Below, in pieces: positions 59,395 to 64,000 of a stretch of DNA of 64,000 nucleotides. Both the position numbers and the translations under genes were made by a program. This stretch comes from Phaseolus vulgaris (Eukaryota > Streptophyta > Magnoliopsida > Fabales > Fabaceae). The stretch spans positions 9,005,791-9,069,790 of the forward strand of contig NC_023753.2 in the NCBI RefSeq assembly GCF_000499845.2. Reading direction: 5' to 3'. Under the pieces are notes generated by a model. It saw only the letters and a list, made by a program, of their open reading frames with translations. It had not been told where the DNA came from and did not search any database. Positions within the stretch are counted from its first letter, which is position 1; every line of letters starts with the position of its first letter.

Positions 59395-61878
59395 ATGGAA
59401 CCTCTCTCTGCCACCAAACACCACAACAATCTCGCCAAGCCTTCCTCCCTCCACATGGAGGCTCCGCCGCCGGAGCCCAGTCCTCTCCGGAAGATCATGG
59501 TCGTGGCGTCCATCGCCGCGGGGGTGCAGTTCGGCTGGGCCCTACAGCTCTCCCTTCTCACCCCCTACGTCCAGCTCCTGGGAATTCCCCACACTTGGGC
59601 CGCCTTCATCTGGCTATGCGGCCCAATCTCTGGCATGCTGGTCCAGCCCATCGTCGGCTACCACAGCGACCACTGCACTTCCCGCTTCGGCCGCCGCCGC
59701 CCCTTCATCGCCGCCGGAGCGCTGGCCGTTGCCATCGCCGTCTTTCTCATAGGCTACGCCGCCGACCTCGGCCACATGTTCGGTGACTCCCTCGCCAAGA
59801 AAACCCGCCCACGCGCCATCGCCATCTTCGTGGTGGGCTTCTGGATCCTGGACGTGGCCAACAACATGCTCCAGGGCCCCTGCCGTGCCCTCCTCGCCGA
59901 CCTATCCGCCGGCGACCACCGCAAGACGCGCAACGCCAACGCCTTCTTCTCCTTCTTCATGGCCGTGGGCAACGTCCTGGGCTACGCCGCGGGATCCTAC
60001 AGCGGCCTCCACCACGTCTTCCCCTTCACGAAAACCAAAGCCTGCGACGTCTACTGCGCCAACCTCAAAAGCTGCTTCTTCCTCTCCATCGCGCTCCTCC
60101 TCACTCTGGCCACCATCGCCCTCACTTACGTGAAGGAGGAAAGGGTGTCGTCGGAGAAAAGCAGCGCGAACGTAGCGGAAGAGGATGGGTCCCGCGGGGG
60201 CATGCCCTGTTTCGGGCAGTTATTCGGTGCGTTTCGGGAACTGAAGCGTCCCATGTGGATCCTTCTCTTGGTAACGTGTCTGAACTGGATTGCTTGGTTC
60301 CCCTTCCTTCTCTTCGACACCGACTGGATGGGCCATGAGGTCTACGGCGGAACCGTTGGAGAAGGAAATGCCTACGATAGAGGCGTCCGCGCCGGTGCCT
60401 TGGGTCTCATGTTGAACTCTCTCGTCCTCGGAGCCACCTCCCTGGGGGTCGATGTCCTCGCGCGTGGAGTTGGGGGCGTCAAGAGGCTCTGGGGAATCGT
60501 CAACTTCTTGCTCGCTATTTGTTTGGCCATGACGGTTTTGATCACCAAGATGGCCCAACATTCTCGCCAGTACACTGTCCTCCCCAACGGCCACCAGGAG
60601 CCTCTGCCTCCTCCCTCCGGCGTCAAAGCCGGCGCGTTGGCTCTCTTTTCCGTCCTCGGGGTCCCTCTAGCGGTAATCCTCATTCCCCAATCAACTTCAA
60701 CTTCCTCTCATCTTTTTCTTCCCTCAATTGAATCATTTTTTAGAAAATTTAAAAAATAATCACGAGGAGATTTTTTATTAAAAATGTTAGAAGGGGGTTG
60801 GAATCTCACCGTTGGCATGCCAATGCCATGCATGAAGGAGTTATTTTTTTCAAATATTTTTGGTGGGAGATAGTGCAGGGAGGCCTTTGGGGCACGCCTT
60901 GTGACTACAAAAACGGGGCTATCAATTTTTTTTACGTGGACAATATTTATTTGGACTCTACCTGATATAAAAACTGTGTGTTTGGCTGTTGTTTTTGTTT
61001 TCGCTGCAAAAAACAATACTCAAATTGTTTTCAAGTATCTTTTGATTGCGATTGCCAGTTTGATTGATTACAAATGCTAGATACCTTCCCACTCGTCACT
61101 TGTACATTAATATTGGCATAAAGCTGCTGAGGTAGAGGACTTATTGTACCCTATCCTCACTTCATTTTTTACATATATAAATGTGATAAAAGACTTAAAA
61201 AAATGTTATAAAAGTACTACTACTACTACAATAAATGAATGATATGATTATTTTAGTTATCCAAAGTTTGAGGTCCCTGTTTATGCATATCGTGATTGTA
61301 TTTAATGCATATAGGTACTGCGTTGTAAGTTTGAAAAGGCAGCGTAGGTGGGTTTTCCGTGTAGAAGGAAAGTTGTTTCCATTTAACAATTTTTGTTTGT
61401 GCATGTGTTCAGATTACTTACAGCATACCCTTTGCTCTGGCCTCAATATTCTCCACCACCTCAGGGGCAGGCCAAGGTGAGTTGAGCAATTTCAGTGAAT
61501 TGGGATGTGTGCATGTATAATCAATCAGTCAATGCTTAACGTCTTGTGTTGCGTTCAAATTTCAGGCTTATCTCTGGGAGTCCTCAATCTTGCAATCGTC
61601 ATACCACAGGTTACATTTATTTCATCTTGCTCCACTCAATTCCTTCATTGTATTGTGAATTACCATTACTAACTATCAACCTCTATGTGTATATATAGAT
61701 GGTGGTGTCTGTGATAAGTGGACCATGGGATGCTCTATTTGGCGGAGGCAACTTGCCGGCTTTCGTGGTGGGTGCCGTGGCGGCTGCGGCGAGTGGCATT
61801 TTATCCATAATCCTGCTGCCATCTCCACCGCCGGATTTGGCGAAAGCTGCAACCGCAACCGGAGGAGGGTTCCATTAA
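59395..61878 (+). CDS. SUT1: Sucrose/H+ symporter, SUT1/SUC type (4 exons, 521 aa)
   Basis: Imports sucrose with protons across the plasma membrane; in plants this type loads phloem or feeds seeds. Exons: 59395-60672, 61413-61476, 61566-61609 and 61699-61878, all with GT-AG introns and matching phase, ending TAA. The protein is a 12-helix major facilitator of typical length. Seen in order: acidic-Pro N-terminus; [31 protein letters not shown] with the family's key His at residue 66; GYHSD and the loop motif RFGRRR at 97-102; [20 protein letters not shown] at 151-170; [19 protein letters not shown]; a charged central loop at about 246-275; [32 protein letters not shown]; and a final [20 protein letters not shown] before the GGGFH end. 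The latter ending and the overall sequence are close to my memory of pea and bean SUT1. Residue 93 is His where Arg is usual (SDHC for SDRC). Exon 1 is very GC-rich, above all its first 720 bases. No defects seen. Confidence 0.95.
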
Positions 61879-62280
61879 TGAGTTGATAATCTTTCTTTTT
61901 TGTCCAAGTGTTTTAATATGGAAAAAAGGAGCAGGGTTTTTTTGTTTTGTTTGAAGACGTCAGTATAAGGGTTTTAGGTCCCAAGAAATGCTACAATTGC
62001 CGTTTTGGTGGCATGAATGACTAATAACAGTCATTTTAATTGTAAAGTTTGAGGTGGCTGTACATAACCCTGTTGAAGCAGGACCCAGCCCTGTCTTTAT
62101 TTATATATTAGTTCGTAACTGTGGGTTCTCAGGGGATGTAGTGATTCAACTTACCATGCATATGCATAATGCATGGATCTTAATCCATCCAATAATAACA
62201 TATATGTTGCCTGGATTCCACCAACCCAAGGGATCACTTCCTTCTTCTTTTTCCTTCAATTTTTATAAATAACACTGCAC
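61879..62280 (+). other. Probable 3' UTR and downstream flank of the sucrose transporter gene
   Basis: T- and GT-rich sequence follows the stop codon, as expected for a plant 3' UTR; the polyadenylation site cannot be fixed. Confidence 0.5.
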
Positions 62281-64000
62281 CTATTTTTACACCAATTCAT
62301 CTCAATCACCCATGGATAAAAAATTCTTAGCAAACTAATTAACTCGCAGGCTTCTTGATTACCAATTATGGGACAAGCTTCTAAAAATAAACTGTGGAGC
62401 CAAACATTCTAACTCAGTCTGCAAATATACTTATTTTCCAAAATCTTGTGGTTTTGGCATTTTGAGAACAGATCTAGCTGTCTCACTTGAAACTACTTTG
62501 ATTACAACTTGGAGTGCATGAGAATCACTACCATGTTTTTTAATTGGGGGAACGTAGCAAAGCACCAACCACTACCACATTAATTTTGTTTAAGCAGCAG
62601 CGATCAAGTTGCTAAATTAGGTGTGATGATTGGTGAGAATAAAAAAATTTGTTAACCAAGCAAGACTTGAAATAAAGGTTTCTACTTCCATGTCACGGCA
62701 AGTGATGATGGATGAACTTGACAGAAGAAGAGAGATTAACGAATCTTTCTCCTCTCCAACATAGTAATTGATGCTGCTGAGATCACTTCACTCCAACTTC
62801 AGTAAAATCGTTGTTTACATTTTTCTATCATCACTTTCTGTTTATCAAAAGTCACCATACCAAAACTACTGATAAATCTAATACAAATAACAGGTTTAAC
62901 CAGGTTTTTCTTATAGTCACTTTCCAGCATTCAATAAATCAAATTTACTTAACTCTTTACTTAAAATATTGAAATCTGAATTTTTATTGCTTTAATCTAG
63001 AAAGCCAGTGCATGAAACTTATTCAGGAATTCTCCAGATTTTTTTTCACCCTCCTTTGCTTCACATTTTCTCCTTTTGTCCTTTTCGGTTACAAGTTCCA
63101 TGACATGATTCTCAATTCAAAGCCCTACTAACCCCTAAAGAAAACGAAAAGTTATAGACTCTTGGAAAAATTTATAATACTTGTCTTCACGCACACTTTA
63201 TCAAAACCAACTCTCTCTGCGAAATTAAGGTAATAATTCTATTCAATGCATATATAAAAACAATAAATAGTTTCATTTTTAGCTTACTTCTATTTGGTAA
63301 TTAAGTTTAAAAATAGACTAGTATTGCATCTTCCTACACTTCAATCTTAATTTAATTCAAAATCTGAAATTCACATCTGTTTTAGTGGCTCTTGTTTTCA
63401 TAATATTGCAATACTGCAATTTATAACCACATCTAAAAGATTGTGGTCCAAAAAGTTACCATAGTGGATTTTATTTCAAAACATAAAAATGATAAAGTAT
63501 ATTGGAAATAATAAGTCAAAAAGTTAATGTCTTTGCTAGAAATGAAAGTAAAAAAGTGAATAATTTGCCTTTTTGTTTGGTTCTAAAACTAATCCCACAA
63601 AAAAGCAAGTAACTATGCATGTGTCTTGAAACTTCTCAATATCTTGAAACATTTTCAGCTTACTTCTATTTGGTAATTAAGTTTAAAAATAGACTAGTAT
63701 TGCATCTTCCTACACTTCAATCCTAATTTAATTCAAAATCTGAATTTCACATCTCTGTTAAATCTTAAATACAATTATTTTAATAAATTTAAATTCAAAA
63801 GTTCACTGCAATCATTTTACAACTTAGCATCAAGTGTAACTTTTCTAAAATGTATAGTTTAACATTCTTGCAATAATTTAAATTTAAACTATATCATACA
63901 TATAATAATAGAATTTGATTATTGTATAAGATAAAATATTTTGTATAAGATTAACTGGTTGCCACTTTTAAGTCTAAATAACATCTTACACACAATGTCA
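62281..64000. other. Intergenic DNA to the right edge
   Basis: No gene is recognised. It contains a pair of about 99-base direct repeats, listed separately. Confidence 0.45.
63281..63755. repeat. Pair of ~99-bp direct repeats, 376 bp apart
   Basis: AGCTTACTTCTATTTGGTAA through AATCTGAA(A/T)TTCACATCT occurs at 63281-63379 and 63657-63755, with only a few differences. Confidence 0.92.

Noticed and set aside
59319..60683. Long open frames on the minus strand and in other plus frames over the sucrose transporter exon 1
   Set aside because: High GC at third positions removes stops from the other frames; the sequences are low-complexity and unrelated to known proteins.
1..64000. tRNA, rRNA and known microRNA genes
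   Set aside because: Scanned by eye for tRNA box A/B words and the mature sequences of common conserved plant microRNAs; none was convincing. A covariance-model search would be needed to exclude them.

Overview
This is an AT-rich plant nuclear window, most likely from a legume near Phaseolus/Vigna. The inference rests on intron-containing plant genes, a sucrose transporter that closely resembles what I recall of the legume SUT1 type, and plant-type retroelements. I recognise three host genes: the 3' end of a PSK SIMULATOR (PSI1/DUF668)-type gene at the left edge (+), a complete four-exon tRNA-splicing endonuclease subunit Sen54 gene (TSEN54, minus strand, 38406-40167), and a complete four-exon sucrose transporter gene (+, 59395-61878). 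They are unrelated in function and form no pathway. The rest is intergenic DNA shaped by transposable elements.

Layout. 1-450: PSI1-type last exon. 2.8-5.3 kb: 5'-truncated LINE (+). 7.9-9.2 kb: decayed antisense LINE. 11-13.2 kb: two copies of an ATT-rich block around a solitary copy of a Ty3/Gypsy protease-derived repeat. 13.5-17.3 kb: copies of two anonymous repeats, called R and S here. 17.6-26.5 kb: a tandem array of eight units of about 1.1 kb, each with an antisense fragment of a Gypsy retropepsin. One array unit is split by a small LINE with a perfect 14-bp target duplication. 26.5-33.2 kb: a near full-length but dead LINE. 33.2-35.3 kb: a third R copy with a nested 370-bp fold-back MITE and an LTR-like insert, then a 41-bp minisatellite. 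38.4-40.2 kb: TSEN54. 40.4-42.2 kb: an S copy split by a 910-bp solo LTR with a 5-bp target duplication. 42-59 kb: mostly AT-rich DNA with MITE-family copies and an RNase H fragment. 59.3-61.9 kb: the sucrose transporter.

The most unusual feature is the protease-derived array at 17.6-26.5 kb. Only its last unit and the isolated copy at 11.6 kb keep the upstream gag-pol linker, so the inner units look like amplified copies of one internally deleted variant. No CRISPR array, tRNA, rRNA or active complete transposon was found. Exon boundaries for the two complete genes come from reading splice sites and reading frame, not from transcripts.
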